Below are positions 34,878-43,906 of a stretch of 64,000 bases of DNA, in pieces; positions within the stretch are counted from its first letter, which is position 1, and every line of letters starts with the position of its first letter. This DNA is from an uncultured Bacilli bacterium (GTDB taxonomy: Bacteria > Bacillota_I > Bacilli_A > RF39 > UBA660). The notes under the pieces are model-generated. The model worked only from the letters and a program-made list of their open reading frames with translations. It did no database searches and was not told the origin of the DNA. The position numbers and the translations under genes were made by a program. The stretch spans positions 1-64,000 of the forward strand of contig CAKPOS010000001.1 in NCBI GenBank assembly GCA_934176955.1, written 5' to 3'.

Positions 34878-35090
34878 TTATTTTGTTTGATTATAATTAG
34901 AACCATTTAATTGGTTTTCTCCTAATTTCACTAATCTTTTAGTGATTTCACCACCAACTGATCCGTTAGCTCTAGAAGTAGCATCTGGTCCAAGGTTAAC
35001 ACCAAATTCGTTAGCGATTTCATACTTCATTCTTTCGATAGCTTGCTTTGCACCTGGAACTACCATTTTGTTATTATTTTGGCTGTTCAT
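34878..35090 (-). CDS. Alpha/beta-type small acid-soluble spore protein
   Basis: 70 residues. SASPs coat and protect DNA in dormant spores and are degraded by the GPR protease on germination. Both family signatures are present: the GPR-cleavage region [20 protein letters not shown] and the C-terminal [16 protein letters not shown]. Basic and Asn-rich ends are typical. The ATG at 35090 follows AGGAGGTG; an upstream in-frame GTG lies inside the ribosome site. A sigma-G-like promoter is upstream. This is the strongest marker of endospore formation in the window. Confidence 0.96.
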   Translation of the reverse strand: MNSQNNNKMVVPGAKQAIERMKYEIANEFGVNLGPDATSRANGSVGGEITKRLVKLGENQLNGSNYNQTK

Positions 35091-35111
35091 TCTGTTCACC
35101 TCCTACACTAA

Positions 35112-35140
35112 TAGGTTGTGAACTTTTTACAATTTCATAC
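35112..35140 (-). promoter_or_regulatory. Sigma-G-like promoter of the SASP gene
   Basis: On the minus strand GTATG (plus 35136-35140) and CAACCTA (plus 35112-35118) are spaced 17 bp. This fits the forespore sigma-G pattern (GHATR, 17-18 bp, CATNNTA) with one mismatch and lies just upstream of the ribosome site. Confidence 0.5.
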
Positions 35141-35163
35141 GAAAAATTCTTTGGTAATTTTTA

Positions 35164-36351
35164 CTAAAATTGATATTTTTTATTTTCTTCGTTTTTATCA
35201 ATTTTAATCGTATCTACAGTATCGACAGCTTCCTTTATCATTTCTGGATATGCAATATTTTTTTCATATTCTAAACATTTTTCTAAACTAGGATGAATGA
35301 CTGGATGCTTTGGTAAGAAAATTGTACAACAATCTTCATAAGGTAAGATAGATATCTCATAAGTACCAATTTTTTTAGCAATTTCGATAATTTCTAATTT
35401 ATCTAAACAAGCTACTGGACGAATAATTGGAACATTTGTTACCTGATTAATCACACACATACTTGGTAAAGTCTGACTCGCAACTTGTCCAACAGATTCT
35501 CCATTAATTAAAATATAAGAATTTGTTTTCTTAATCATTTCTTCCCCAATACGATACATCATTCTTCTCATAATAGTAATCATATAATCAGGATTAATAT
35601 TTTTGTAAATATTTTCTTGAATATTGGTAAAATTAATGATATGCAATTTAATATTAGGTTGATACTTCGAAAGTTCTTTTACTAAATCTTTTACTTTCTT
35701 TTTAGCAAGTTCTGATGTATGAGGAGGAGATTCAAAGTAAAGACATTCAATCTTAATTCCTCTTTTCATCGCCATATATCCAGCAACAGGAGAATCAATT
35801 CCTCCTGATAGCATTAAAATTCCTTTTCCAGCAACACCAACTGGATATCCACCAGCACCTTCGTAAACTTCTCCATAGAGATAAGAAAATTCTTCACGAA
35901 TTTCTATTTTAACGGTATAATCTGGATGATGAACATCTACAGAAATATTAGGAATGTTTTTTAAAATTAGTCCTCCAATTTCACGACTAAATTCCATACT
36001 AGAAATAGGAAAATTTTTATTGCTTCTTTTCGTTTCTACTTTAAAAGTTTTAAAAGAAATCGTTTTTACAATTGTTAAAATATTTTCTTTTAAACTTTCA
36101 ATATTATTATCACTCTGGTAAGCAATAACTATACGATGAATTCCAAAAACATTTTTTAATTTCTCGATTATATTTGGAATTCTCTTTTCATTGATTGGTT
36201 CAATAAACATTCGAACACGAGTTGCAGTAATTTTTACTTCTTCTTCTTTTAAACTATTTTTAATATTATTTAGTAGAGTTTGAATAAATAAATTTCGATT
36301 TTGTTTTTTTGTAGTTAATTCTCCATATTGTATTAAGATCACTTTTTTCAT
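35164..36351 (-). CDS. thiI: tRNA 4-thiouridine sulfurtransferase ThiI
   Basis: 395 residues. Adenylates U8 of tRNA and receives sulfur for s4U; also serves thiamine thiazole synthesis in some bacteria. N-terminal ferredoxin-like/THUMP region (1-165), then the PP-loop ATPase LSGGIDSPVAGYMAMKRG near 180. There is no C-terminal rhodanese domain, as in Bacillus, so a dedicated NifS-like desulfurase would supply sulfur; none is adjacent. The start at 36351 follows GAAGGAAT. A structured leader RNA lies upstream. tRNA thiolation enzyme MnmA is also in the window. Confidence 0.93.
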   Translation of the reverse strand: MKKVILIQYGELTTKKQNRNLFIQTLLNNIKNSLKEEEVKITATRVRMFIEPINEKRIPNIIEKLKNVFGIHRIVIAYQSDNNIESLKENILTIVKTISFKTFKVETKRSNKNFPISSMEFSREIGGLILKNIPNISVDVHHPDYTVKIEIREEFSYLYGEVYEGAGGYPVGVAGKGILMLSGGIDSPVAGYMAMKRGIKIECLYFESPPHTSELAKKKVKDLVKELSKYQPNIKLHIINFTNIQENIYKNINPDYMITIMRRMMYRIGEEMIKKTNSYILINGESVGQVASQTLPSMCVINQVTNVPIIRPVACLDKLEIIEIAKKIGTYEISILPYEDCCTIFLPKHPVIHPSLEKCLEYEKNIAYPEMIKEAVDTVDTIKIDKNEENKKYQF

Positions 36352-36429
36352 GAATAAATTCCTTCTTTCGTATATTCATTATAAAAATAAAACAACTATC
36401 TGTCAATCAATAAAAAAAGACTTTTAGTA

Positions 36430-36540
36430 AGACAAAAACAAAGAGACTGTTCCCCTGCGGACAGTCTCCCAAAAAGAATAAAAAGGGTTGGCTAGTGTGA
36501 TACTAGCACCAATTCATACAAAATTTGAATTGGTGATTTA
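36430..36540 (-). ncRNA. Putative structured small RNA or thiI leader
   Basis: Read leftwards from a consensus promoter there are three perfect hairpins: CACCAATTCA/TGAATTGGTG (36507-36516 with 36526-36535), GCTAGT/ACTAGC (36491-36507, sharing one base), and GAGACTGT/ACAGTCTC (36443-36450 with 36461-36468), the last followed by TTTGTTTTTG, a terminator. No open reading frame fits. It ends about 80 nt before thiI, so it may be an independent small RNA or a regulatory leader. I do not match it to a known riboswitch. Confidence 0.6.
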
Positions 36541-36541
36541 T

Positions 36542-36570
36542 ATACTAATCGATTTGTAGTCATTTGTCAA
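36542..36570 (-). promoter_or_regulatory. Promoter of the structured RNA
   Basis: On the minus strand TTGACA (plus 36565-36570) and TAGTAT (plus 36542-36547), 17-bp spacing. Confidence 0.75.
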
Positions 36571-36643
36571 GCATAAAATGAAAAAAATTTTAAATAGTAA
36601 CTTTTAAGGGGGAACTTCTTTCTATATATATGGCTATTATTAA

Positions 36644-36672
36644 TTGTAATAAAGAAAAACTTTTTGTATAAT
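36644..36672 (+). promoter_or_regulatory. Nitroreductase gene promoter
   Basis: TTGTAA at 36644-36649 and TATAAT at 36667-36672, 17-bp spacing. Confidence 0.75.
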
Positions 36673-36689
36673 AATAAAGGAGGATGTTT

Positions 36690-37202
36690 ATGGAATTTAA
36701 TCAAGTTATTCAAAAAAGAACAGCAATTCGGAATTTTCAAGAAGACAAAAAAATAGAAAAAGATAAATTATTACAAATATTAGAAGCAGGAAGGATTGCT
36801 CCAACAGCTAAGAATTTGCAACCACAAAAAATTTTAGTTGTTTCGAACAAAAAAAGTCTTGATAAGATAGATAAAGCAACACCTTGCCGTTATCATGCCC
36901 CAACTGTTTTAATTGTTTGTGTAGATAAGAAAAAAGTTTTTTCTCAAAATGGATACTCTACCGCAGAAGTAGATGGCTCTATCGTAGCAACACATATGAT
37001 GTTAGAAGCTACTAATTTAGGAATAGATAATATTTGGATTGAAATGTTTGATCGAGATGTTTTAAAAAAAGAATTTTCTTTAAAAGAAGAGTTTCTTCCT
37101 ATATGTCTATTACCAATAGGATATCGAGAAGTTGGCTGCTTAGAAAGTCCTAATCATAAAATAAGAAAAAGTTTAGAAGAAACAGTAATATATGTAGAAT
37201 AA
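36690..37202 (+). CDS. Nitroreductase-family flavoprotein
   Basis: 170 residues, the short nitroreductase type. FMN-dependent oxidoreductases of this family use NAD(P)H on nitro compounds, quinones or flavin. N-terminal IQKRTAIRNFQ carries the FMN-phosphate Arg-x-Arg-like pattern; GRIAPTAKNLQPQKILVV and the C-terminal LLPIGYREV are typical. AAGGAGG is 6 bp before ATG 36690; the upstream in-frame ATG at 36684 touches that site. Physiological substrate unknown. Confidence 0.9.
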   Translation: MEFNQVIQKRTAIRNFQEDKKIEKDKLLQILEAGRIAPTAKNLQPQKILVVSNKKSLDKIDKATPCRYHAPTVLIVCVDKKKVFSQNGYSTAEVDGSIVATHMMLEATNLGIDNIWIEMFDRDVLKKEFSLKEEFLPICLLPIGYREVGCLESPNHKIRKSLEETVIYVE

Positions 37203-37297
37203 AATACATCAATTTCTCTTCTCTAAAAAAAGAATAAGTATTTTAGGAAAAATAAAATGAAGTATTTTTTGAAACAAAAAGAAATCAAAATTAAGAA

Positions 37298-37326
37298 TTG
37301 ACTTCTAGTACTCTTTATACTATAAT
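37298..37326 (+). promoter_or_regulatory. Promoter of the pheST leader
   Basis: TTGACT at 37298-37303 and TATAAT at 37321-37326, exactly 17 bp apart. Confidence 0.85.
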
Positions 37327-37333
37327 ACTAATT

Positions 37334-37553
37334 GTATTAAAGAAAGCGATAATAAAGAAAGTAGTAATATGAAAAAATAGAGATGCAAAGAGAGTTTATG
37401 TAGGTGAGAGTTAAACCATTTCTATCATATGAATTCACTCTTTTAGTTTTCTATGGATTACCTCATTATCGGTAAATAAGTGTATAGTTATTCTATAAAG
37501 AAAGGTGGTACCACGGATTTATATTCGTCCTTTAGTCCCACCTTTCTTTTTTT
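37334..37553 (+). promoter_or_regulatory. T-box leader (Phe) with terminator
   Basis: The T-box sequence TGGTACCACG is at 37506-37515. Stem I closes through AAAGAGAGT (37387-37395) with ACTCTTTT (37437-37444), and directly before the 3' strand lies TTC (37434-37436), the Phe specifier position. The terminator pairs AAAGGTGG (37501-37508) with CCACCTTT (37538-37545) and ends in T8. Uncharged tRNA-Phe should stabilise the antiterminator and let pheST be transcribed. Confidence 0.92.
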
Positions 37554-37565
37554 TAAGGAGGAATG

Positions 37566-37850
37566 ATGAAAAATCATGTCGAATATTTATTAAAGTATAT
37601 TAGTAATGATGCTTATCAAAAGCTTTTAAAGAAAAAAGGTTATCAAATAGAAGAGATAGCTCAGAATCGAAGAGATGTCGAACTAAATATTCGCTATTTA
37701 ATAAGATTAGGCGTTAAAAATGTTGATTATGTTGTAATAGAAAGAATTGATGACTTACTTTTATCTCATCATGACTTTATCAAGAAGATCAATCAATATT
37801 TGGATAAGACATCTAAAGAGGATTTTGTGAATATGTTAGAAAATAGTTAA
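37566..37850 (+). CDS. Unknown 94-residue protein at the head of the pheST operon
   Basis: Lies between the T-box terminator and pheS, 21 bp before the latter, so it must share the T-box control. AAGGAGG precedes two overlapping ATGs (37563, 37566); the second has better spacing. The product is small, charged and helical (EIAQNRRDVELNIRYLIRLG), without membrane segments or Cys. I do not recognise it. The position suggests a role tied to Phe-tRNA supply, but it could be a passenger. Confidence 0.78.
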   Translation: MKNHVEYLLKYISNDAYQKLLKKKGYQIEEIAQNRRDVELNIRYLIRLGVKNVDYVVIERIDDLLLSHHDFIKKINQYLDKTSKEDFVNMLENS

Positions 37851-37871
37851 GTAAAGATGGAGGATTTAAAA

Positions 37872-38918
37872 ATGGAGAAAATAGAAGAATTAAAAAAGAA
37901 AATTAATTATGATTTTGAAACTGTTATTCATTTAGAGGAATTGAATGAATTGAAAGTAAAATACTTAGGGAAAAAAGGACTAATTAGTGAGCTTAATGCT
38001 ACGATAAAAGATTTACCAAATGAAGAGAAAAAAAGTTTTGGTCAGGCAATGAATGAAGTAAAGACTCTTTTCCAAGAAAAATATCTTTCTTTAAAAGAAA
38101 AATTAGAACAGGAAAGGATTAATGAAAAATTAGAAAGTGAAAGAATTGATATTACGCTTCCTTCTACTAAAGTAAGAAGAGGAAGTAAGCATCCAATGAG
38201 TCTTGCTATTGAAGAAATCGAAGATTTATTTGTTTCTATGGGCTATGATGTTGTATCTGGACCAGAGTTAGAAAGTGATGAATATTGTTTTGAGCGATTA
38301 AACTTACCAAAAGGACATCCCGCTAGAGATATGCAAGATAGCTTTTATATTACTAAAGATTATTTACTTCGAACACAAACTTCTTCTGTTCAAGCAAGAT
38401 ATATGATGAAAAAGCAAGGGAAAGAACCTATTCGTATTATTGTTCCTGGAAAAACTTATCGTCGTGAAGATGACGCTACTCATGCTCCTCAATTTTCACA
38501 AATCGAAGGTCTAGTTATTGATAAGAAAGAAAACCATGTTTCTTTAGCAGACTTAAAAGGAACTTTAGAAGTATTTGCTAGACATATGCTAGGAGATAAT
38601 TTGGAATTAAGGTTTAGGCCAAGTTATTTTCCATTTACGGAACCTTCTTATGAAGTAGATGTAACTTGCTTTAAATGTCATGGAAAGGGATGTAATTTAT
38701 GTAAGCAAATAGGTTGGATTGAAGTCTTTGCGGCTGGTATGGTTCATCCCAATGTTTTAAGAATGAATGGCTATGATCCTGATGTTTGGGGAGGATTTGC
38801 TTTTGGTCCTGGTTGGGATAGAATTACTATGTTTAGGTATGGAATTCCTGATATTCGTTTAATGTATCAAAATGATATTCGTTTTTTACAAGAATTTGAT
38901 AGAAAGGATGGGGAATAA
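37872..38918 (+). CDS. pheS: Phenylalanyl-tRNA synthetase alpha subunit
   Basis: 348 residues. Catalytic subunit of the alpha2-beta2 enzyme. N-terminal coiled coil (about 1-85), then the class II core: motif 1 near HPMSLAIEEIEDLFVSMGY, motif 2 with YRREDDATHAPQFSQIEGLV, and motif 3 GFAFGPGWDRITMFRYG. A Cys cluster CFKCHGKGCNLCK is present as in many PheS. The start at 37872 follows ATGGAGGA; an in-frame ATG at 37857 overlaps that site. pheT starts 1 bp after the stop. Confidence 0.97.
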   Translation: MEKIEELKKKINYDFETVIHLEELNELKVKYLGKKGLISELNATIKDLPNEEKKSFGQAMNEVKTLFQEKYLSLKEKLEQERINEKLESERIDITLPSTKVRRGSKHPMSLAIEEIEDLFVSMGYDVVSGPELESDEYCFERLNLPKGHPARDMQDSFYITKDYLLRTQTSSVQARYMMKKQGKEPIRIIVPGKTYRREDDATHAPQFSQIEGLVIDKKENHVSLADLKGTLEVFARHMLGDNLELRFRPSYFPFTEPSYEVDVTCFKCHGKGCNLCKQIGWIEVFAAGMVHPNVLRMNGYDPDVWGGFAFGPGWDRITMFRYGIPDIRLMYQNDIRFLQEFDRKDGE

Positions 38919-38919
38919 A

Positions 38920-41292
38920 ATGATATTATCTAGAAATTTTATTAAAGATTATATTGATCTTGATGAGAAGAAAACAATTCAAGAAATTGCTGAAGATATG
39001 GTAAGAGTAGGCAATGAATATGATTCTTGTGGTCCAGTTATTTCAGCTACTTCTTTAGTTATAGGTGAAGTACTAGAGGTAAAGATGCATCCTGATAGTG
39101 ATCATTTACATTTATGTAAGGTAAATATAGGAAAAGAAGTTTTAGATATTGTTTGTGGTGCTCCTAATGTAAGAGAAGGGTTAAAAGTTATTGTTGCAAA
39201 AGATGGCGCTATATTACCTGGTGGAGTAATTAAAAAAGGAGTCATTCGTGGTTGTGTTTCTAATGGAATGCTTTGTTCTATTAAAGAATTAGGATTAGAT
39301 AATAAATTTTTATTAAAAGAAGATATTGAAGGAATAGCAGAATTAGGAGAAGATGCTATAGTTGGAGAAGATCCTATTCATTATTTAGGATTAGATGATG
39401 AAGTTATTGATTTTGAATTAACGGCTAATCGTGGTGATGAACTTAGTATGTTAGGTCTTGCTTATGAACTTGGAGCAATCTATTCTTTAAAAGTAAAAGA
39501 TATTGATACTTCTTATTCTCCTATTTTAGAGAAAGATAATAACTTTTCTATCGATATTAAAACTAACCGTTGTTCTCTTTATTTAGCTAAAAAAGTAAAA
39601 GATGTTCAAATTAAAGAAAGTCCTAAATTCATTAAAAATAGACTAATTGCTTGTGGAATAAGACCAATTAATAATGTTGTTGATATTTCTAATTATGTTA
39701 TGTTAGAAACGGGACAACCTCTTCATTTTTATGATGCTACCTGTCTTGGAAATAAATTAATCGTTCGAGATGCAGTAGATGGTGAGCATTTAAAGACTTT
39801 AGATGGACAAGATAGAATATTAGCAAAAGAAGATATTGTGATTGCTAATGAAAAAGAAGTTGTTGGACTTGCTGGAGTCATGGGAGGATTTAATACAGAA
39901 GTTTCTAATGACACAACTTCTATTATTATTGAATCTGCTATCTTTGATGCTGTTAGTGTAAGAAAAACTAGTAAGAAAATATTAAGGAGTGAAGCATCCA
40001 ATCGTTTTGAAAAAGGACTTGACCCAAAGAGAACTTATATGGCAATGGATAGAGCTTGTCATTTATTAGAAAAATATGCAAATGGTAAAATTTATTCTTC
40101 TTCTTATTCTTATGATAAAACTACTTCTTTAGATAAAAAAATTACCATTACAACTTCCGACATTAATACTGTTCTTGGGACAGATATTTGTCAGAAAGAA
40201 ATCATCGATGTCTTCAATCGATTAGGATTTGTTACTAAAGTAGAAAACGATGCAATGATAGTATCTGTTCCTTCAAGAAGACTAGATATTACGATTAAAG
40301 AAGATTTAGTTGAAGAAGTAGGACGAATTTATGGGATTAATAATATTCAAGGAAAACTTCCTAATCTTCCCGTTAAAGCAGGAAGCTATGATAAAACCAC
40401 TAGATTTATTCGGAATAAAATGGTTGATTTAGGCCTTAATGAAGTATTAACGCAAATCTTTTTACCCGATAATATGACTCATCAATACACCACAGATACA
40501 TTTGAAACCGTAATGTTACTTGATCCTTTATCTGTAGAAAAGAATGCTTTAAGATATTCTTTACTTCCTAGTTTAATGAAAGTTTATCAATATAATAAAT
40601 CTAGAAATTTAAATGACATTTCTATCTTTGAAATGGCAAAAGGATTTTATTTAAAAAATAATACTTATGGAGAAGAATACAAATTAGCTATTGTTATGTC
40701 TGGAGAATATTATCTTGGTTTAAATCAAACAAAAAAAGTTGATTTTTATATCATAAAAGGGCTTATTGAAGAATTATTACATTCTTTGGGTTATGAAAAT
40801 CGCTATCGTTTTGTTAAGGGAGATTTCCCTGATGAATTTCATCCAGGTCAAAGTGCTTATATTGAAGTAGCTGGTAAAAGAATAGGTATCCTTGGGAAAC
40901 TTCATCCAAATGTTGTATTAGATGATGTTTATGTAGCAGAAATTTCTTTAGATAAATTATTTCAAAATAAAACAGGAAAAAATAAATATAAAGAATTAAA
41001 TAAGTACCCAAGTATTAAGAAAGATTTTGCCGTTATTTTAGATAAAAGTATTTTAGCTGATGATATTGTTAAAGTGATTAAAAAGGCTGGAGGAAAAAAA
41101 TTAACAGATATTCAAGTATTTGATGTTTATATTGGAAAAAATATTGAAGAAGATAAAAAATCAATTGCCTTTTCACTAACATTTGAAGATTATACTAAAA
41201 CATTAACTGATGAAGAAGTAACAATGTTATTTGAAAAAGTTATTCATGAGGTAATAGAAAAATATCATGCTGTTTTAAGAGACCATGATTAA
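38920..41292 (+). CDS. pheT: Phenylalanyl-tRNA synthetase beta subunit
   Basis: 790 residues. Domains in order: tRNA-binding OB fold (about 40-150, HPDSDHLHLCKVNIG), B3/B4 editing domain (about 210-390, with GVMGG), B5 domain (about 405-470), core catalytic-like domain, and a C-terminal ferredoxin-like anticodon-binding domain (about 697-790, KYPSIKKDFAVILDKS). Edits mischarged Tyr. ATG at 38920 follows AAGGATGGGGA within the pheS end. Confidence 0.97.
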   Translation: MILSRNFIKDYIDLDEKKTIQEIAEDMVRVGNEYDSCGPVISATSLVIGEVLEVKMHPDSDHLHLCKVNIGKEVLDIVCGAPNVREGLKVIVAKDGAILPGGVIKKGVIRGCVSNGMLCSIKELGLDNKFLLKEDIEGIAELGEDAIVGEDPIHYLGLDDEVIDFELTANRGDELSMLGLAYELGAIYSLKVKDIDTSYSPILEKDNNFSIDIKTNRCSLYLAKKVKDVQIKESPKFIKNRLIACGIRPINNVVDISNYVMLETGQPLHFYDATCLGNKLIVRDAVDGEHLKTLDGQDRILAKEDIVIANEKEVVGLAGVMGGFNTEVSNDTTSIIIESAIFDAVSVRKTSKKILRSEASNRFEKGLDPKRTYMAMDRACHLLEKYANGKIYSSSYSYDKTTSLDKKITITTSDINTVLGTDICQKEIIDVFNRLGFVTKVENDAMIVSVPSRRLDITIKEDLVEEVGRIYGINNIQGKLPNLPVKAGSYDKTTRFIRNKMVDLGLNEVLTQIFLPDNMTHQYTTDTFETVMLLDPLSVEKNALRYSLLPSLMKVYQYNKSRNLNDISIFEMAKGFYLKNNTYGEEYKLAIVMSGEYYLGLNQTKKVDFYIIKGLIEELLHSLGYENRYRFVKGDFPDEFHPGQSAYIEVAGKRIGILGKLHPNVVLDDVYVAEISLDKLFQNKTGKNKYKELNKYPSIKKDFAVILDKSILADDIVKVIKKAGGKKLTDIQVFDVYIGKNIEEDKKSIAFSLTFEDYTKTLTDEEVTMLFEKVIHEVIEKYHAVLRDHD

Positions 41293-41312
41293 TGAAAAGA
41301 GGGAGAAGAAAA

Positions 41313-42401
41313 ATGAAAGAAATTATGTTAACAGGAGATAGGCCTACAGGGAGATTACATTTAGGACATTATGTTGGCTCTTTAAAAAGAAGAGTTGAAT
41401 TACAAAATAGTGGGGAATTCTCTAAAATTTTTATTGAAATTGCAGATGCACAAGCAATTACGGATAATGCTTATCATATGGAAAAGGTTAGAGAAAACAT
41501 TATCGAAGTTGCCTTAGACTATCTATCTGTTGGAATTGACCCTAAAAAAAGTACTATTTTTGTTCAGTCTCAAATTCCTGAACTTTGTGAATTTACTTTT
41601 TATTATTTAAATCTAGTGACATTATCTAGATTAGAGAGAAATCCTACAATTAAAGAAGAAATTAAATTAAGAAATTTTGAAAATAGTATTCCTGCAGGAT
41701 TCTTAATTTATCCTGTTAGTCAAGCTGCTGATATCACTGCTTTTAAAGCCAACATTATTCCTGTTGGAGAGGATCAATTGCCAATGATTGAGCAAACAAG
41801 AGAAATTGTTCGCAGCGTTAATCGCCTTTATGGAGAAGTTTTAGTTGAACCAAAAGCAGTTTTACCTGAAGTTGAGATTTGTAATCGCCTACCTGGTTTA
41901 GATGGTAAAGCTAAAATGAGTAAATCTTTGGGAAATTGTATTTATTTATCTGATGAGCCGAAAGTTATTGAAGAAAAAGTAATGAGTATGTATACCGATC
42001 CTACGCATATTAAAATTACTGATCCAGGACACATAGAAGGAAATGTTGTCTTTACTTACTTAGATGCTTTTTGTAAATCAGATGATTTTTCAAAATATTT
42101 ACCAGAATATCAAGATTTAGATGATTTGAAAAAACATTATCAACAAGGTGGAGTAGGAGATAGAACAATTAAAAAATTCTTAAATGCTATTCTTCAAGCA
42201 GAACTTGCTCCTATTCGTGAAAGAAGAAAAGAATACGAAAAGAATATTGATGCAGTTTATCAAATATTGGAAGAAGGAAGTAAGAAAGCTAGAGAAGTCG
42301 CACAACAGACAATGATGGAATTTAAAGAAGCTATGCGGATTTGCTATTTTTCCGATAAAGAATTAATTTCTCGTCAAAAAGAAAAGTATCAACAAAATTA
42401 G
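41313..42401 (+). CDS. trpS: Tryptophanyl-tRNA synthetase
   Basis: 362 residues. Class I synthetase with TGDRPTGRLHLGHYVGSL (HIGH-like motif GHYVG) at the N-terminus and KAKMSKSLGN (KMSKS). The TGDRPTG start is of the streptococcal/longer Gram-positive kind and not the B. subtilis type. ATG at 41313 follows GAGGGAGAAG; an in-frame ATG at 41292 shares bases with the pheT stop. No Trp T-box precedes it, so it is probably cotranscribed with pheST. Its terminator has been split by an insertion sequence. Confidence 0.96.
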   Translation: MKEIMLTGDRPTGRLHLGHYVGSLKRRVELQNSGEFSKIFIEIADAQAITDNAYHMEKVRENIIEVALDYLSVGIDPKKSTIFVQSQIPELCEFTFYYLNLVTLSRLERNPTIKEEIKLRNFENSIPAGFLIYPVSQAADITAFKANIIPVGEDQLPMIEQTREIVRSVNRLYGEVLVEPKAVLPEVEICNRLPGLDGKAKMSKSLGNCIYLSDEPKVIEEKVMSMYTDPTHIKITDPGHIEGNVVFTYLDAFCKSDDFSKYLPEYQDLDDLKKHYQQGGVGDRTIKKFLNAILQAELAPIRERRKEYEKNIDAVYQILEEGSKKAREVAQQTMMEFKEAMRICYFSDKELISRQKEKYQQN

Positions 42402-42425
42402 GACATCAGTTTTAAGATAAAAAGT

Positions 42426-43906
42426 GGTTCTTCGAATTTGAGGGGACCTAGAAAAAATTAGTTCAAAATAATTGGACTAATTTTTTTGAGATAAAAAAAA
42501 GACATTGATACACTTCTTTGATACAATGTTTATAGACCAAAAAAATACAAAGTATGAGGTGTTGTCAATGTCTATAATTAATTCTATATTAAAAATGCTA
42601 AATATGAAAGATAAAAATTTCATTTTTAATGAAAATTTTATAACAGAAAGAAAAATTCAAGAAAAAAGATGTTTAGTAATATTAGGATATTTAAAAAATG
42701 AATTTGAATGTTGTCCTTGTTGTGGTTGCTTAAATGAAAATACTATTATCAAAAAAGGAACTAAAAAATCTTTGATAAAAATTAATAAACATGCTGAATT
42801 AATAACATATTTAAATTTAAGTAAACAACGATATCAATGTAAAAATTGCAATAAAAAATTTTACGCAAAAACTGATGAAGTAAATTATAGATGTCATATC
42901 AGTAATCAAGTAAAATTGGCTATTTTAAATTGCGCTAAGGAAATGATGCCTAAAAGTTTAATTGCTAGACTTTACAATGTTTCTGATAATACAGTTCAAA
43001 AAGTTTTTGATAGTGTATTTTATAATGATACTGTTTATAAGACATTTTTACCTAAAGCAATTTGTATTGATGAATTCACCTTCAAGAAGAAAACGTATGC
43101 TTTTAATATTTGTAATGCTAGAAATGGAAAAACTATCGATTTAGTATTAGACAGAACCACTAATAATTTAGATAAATATTTTTCTCATTGTACCGAAAAA
43201 GCAAGAAAAAGAGTTAAATTTGTTGTTATGGATATGTATAGTCCATATATTGATTTAATCAAAAAATGGTTTCCTAATGCTAAAATCATAATAGATTTAT
43301 TTCATATAGTTCAACTACTTACCAAGAGTTTAAATAAAACTAGGATTAATGTAATGAATCAAAATAAAGATGACAGTACTAAATTTAAAAGATATTGGAG
43401 ATTAATTTTGAAATCAAGATTTGATTTGGACACTAGTTGTTGGAAAAAATTTAGATGTTTTAAAAATTTAATGACAGAAGTAGATGTTGTCGACTATTTG
43501 TTGAGTAAAGATAAGTTCTTTGAAAATTCATATGATTTATATCAAGATATTTTGTATCATTTGCAACATCGAGATTATAAAGGTTTTAGTCAAGTTATTA
43601 ATCAAAAATATAAAGATATTTCTAAGCAACTTCAAACCACATTAAATACATTGAGAAAATATTCTAAATACATAAAGAATACTTTAGAATATTCATACAG
43701 TAATGGTGTAATGGAAAGAAATAATAATACATGTAAACTAATAAAAAGAATATCATTTGGTTTTAGAAATTTTAGAAATATGAAATCACGAATAATGATA
43801 ATAACAAATATATTTCGAAAAGATAAAAGGGAATATCATACAAAGTACAGTATTCCCAAATATACGTATAACTAATTATTCTAGGTCCCCTCAAATTCGA
43901 AGAACC
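42426..43906 (+). mobile_element. Complete ISL3-family insertion sequence
   Basis: 1481 bp bounded by 28-bp perfect inverted repeats (42426-42453 and 43879-43906, beginning GGTTCTTCGAATTTGAGG). One transposase gene fills it. Just inside the left end a strong hairpin with T run (about 42454-42490) would shield the transposase from outside transcription. The 8 bp on either side are not identical, so no clean target duplication is seen. A truncated second copy lies at 47438. Confidence 0.93.
42568..43875 (+). CDS. ISL3-family transposase
   Basis: 435 residues from ATG 42568 after GAGGTG. N-terminal zinc-ribbon with CCPCCGC (48-54) and CKNCNKKF (about 91-98), then an HTH region (ARLYNVSDNTVQKVFD). 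The DDE core shows CIDEFTFKK, VVMDMYSPY and, near the C-terminus, VMERNNNTCK giving the Glu. All expected motifs are intact, so the element may be active. The copy at 47438 retains only the first 31 codons. Confidence 0.95.
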   Translation: MSIINSILKMLNMKDKNFIFNENFITERKIQEKRCLVILGYLKNEFECCPCCGCLNENTIIKKGTKKSLIKINKHAELITYLNLSKQRYQCKNCNKKFYAKTDEVNYRCHISNQVKLAILNCAKEMMPKSLIARLYNVSDNTVQKVFDSVFYNDTVYKTFLPKAICIDEFTFKKKTYAFNICNARNGKTIDLVLDRTTNNLDKYFSHCTEKARKRVKFVVMDMYSPYIDLIKKWFPNAKIIIDLFHIVQLLTKSLNKTRINVMNQNKDDSTKFKRYWRLILKSRFDLDTSCWKKFRCFKNLMTEVDVVDYLLSKDKFFENSYDLYQDILYHLQHRDYKGFSQVINQKYKDISKQLQTTLNTLRKYSKYIKNTLEYSYSNGVMERNNNTCKLIKRISFGFRNFRNMKSRIMIITNIFRKDKREYHTKYSIPKYTYN

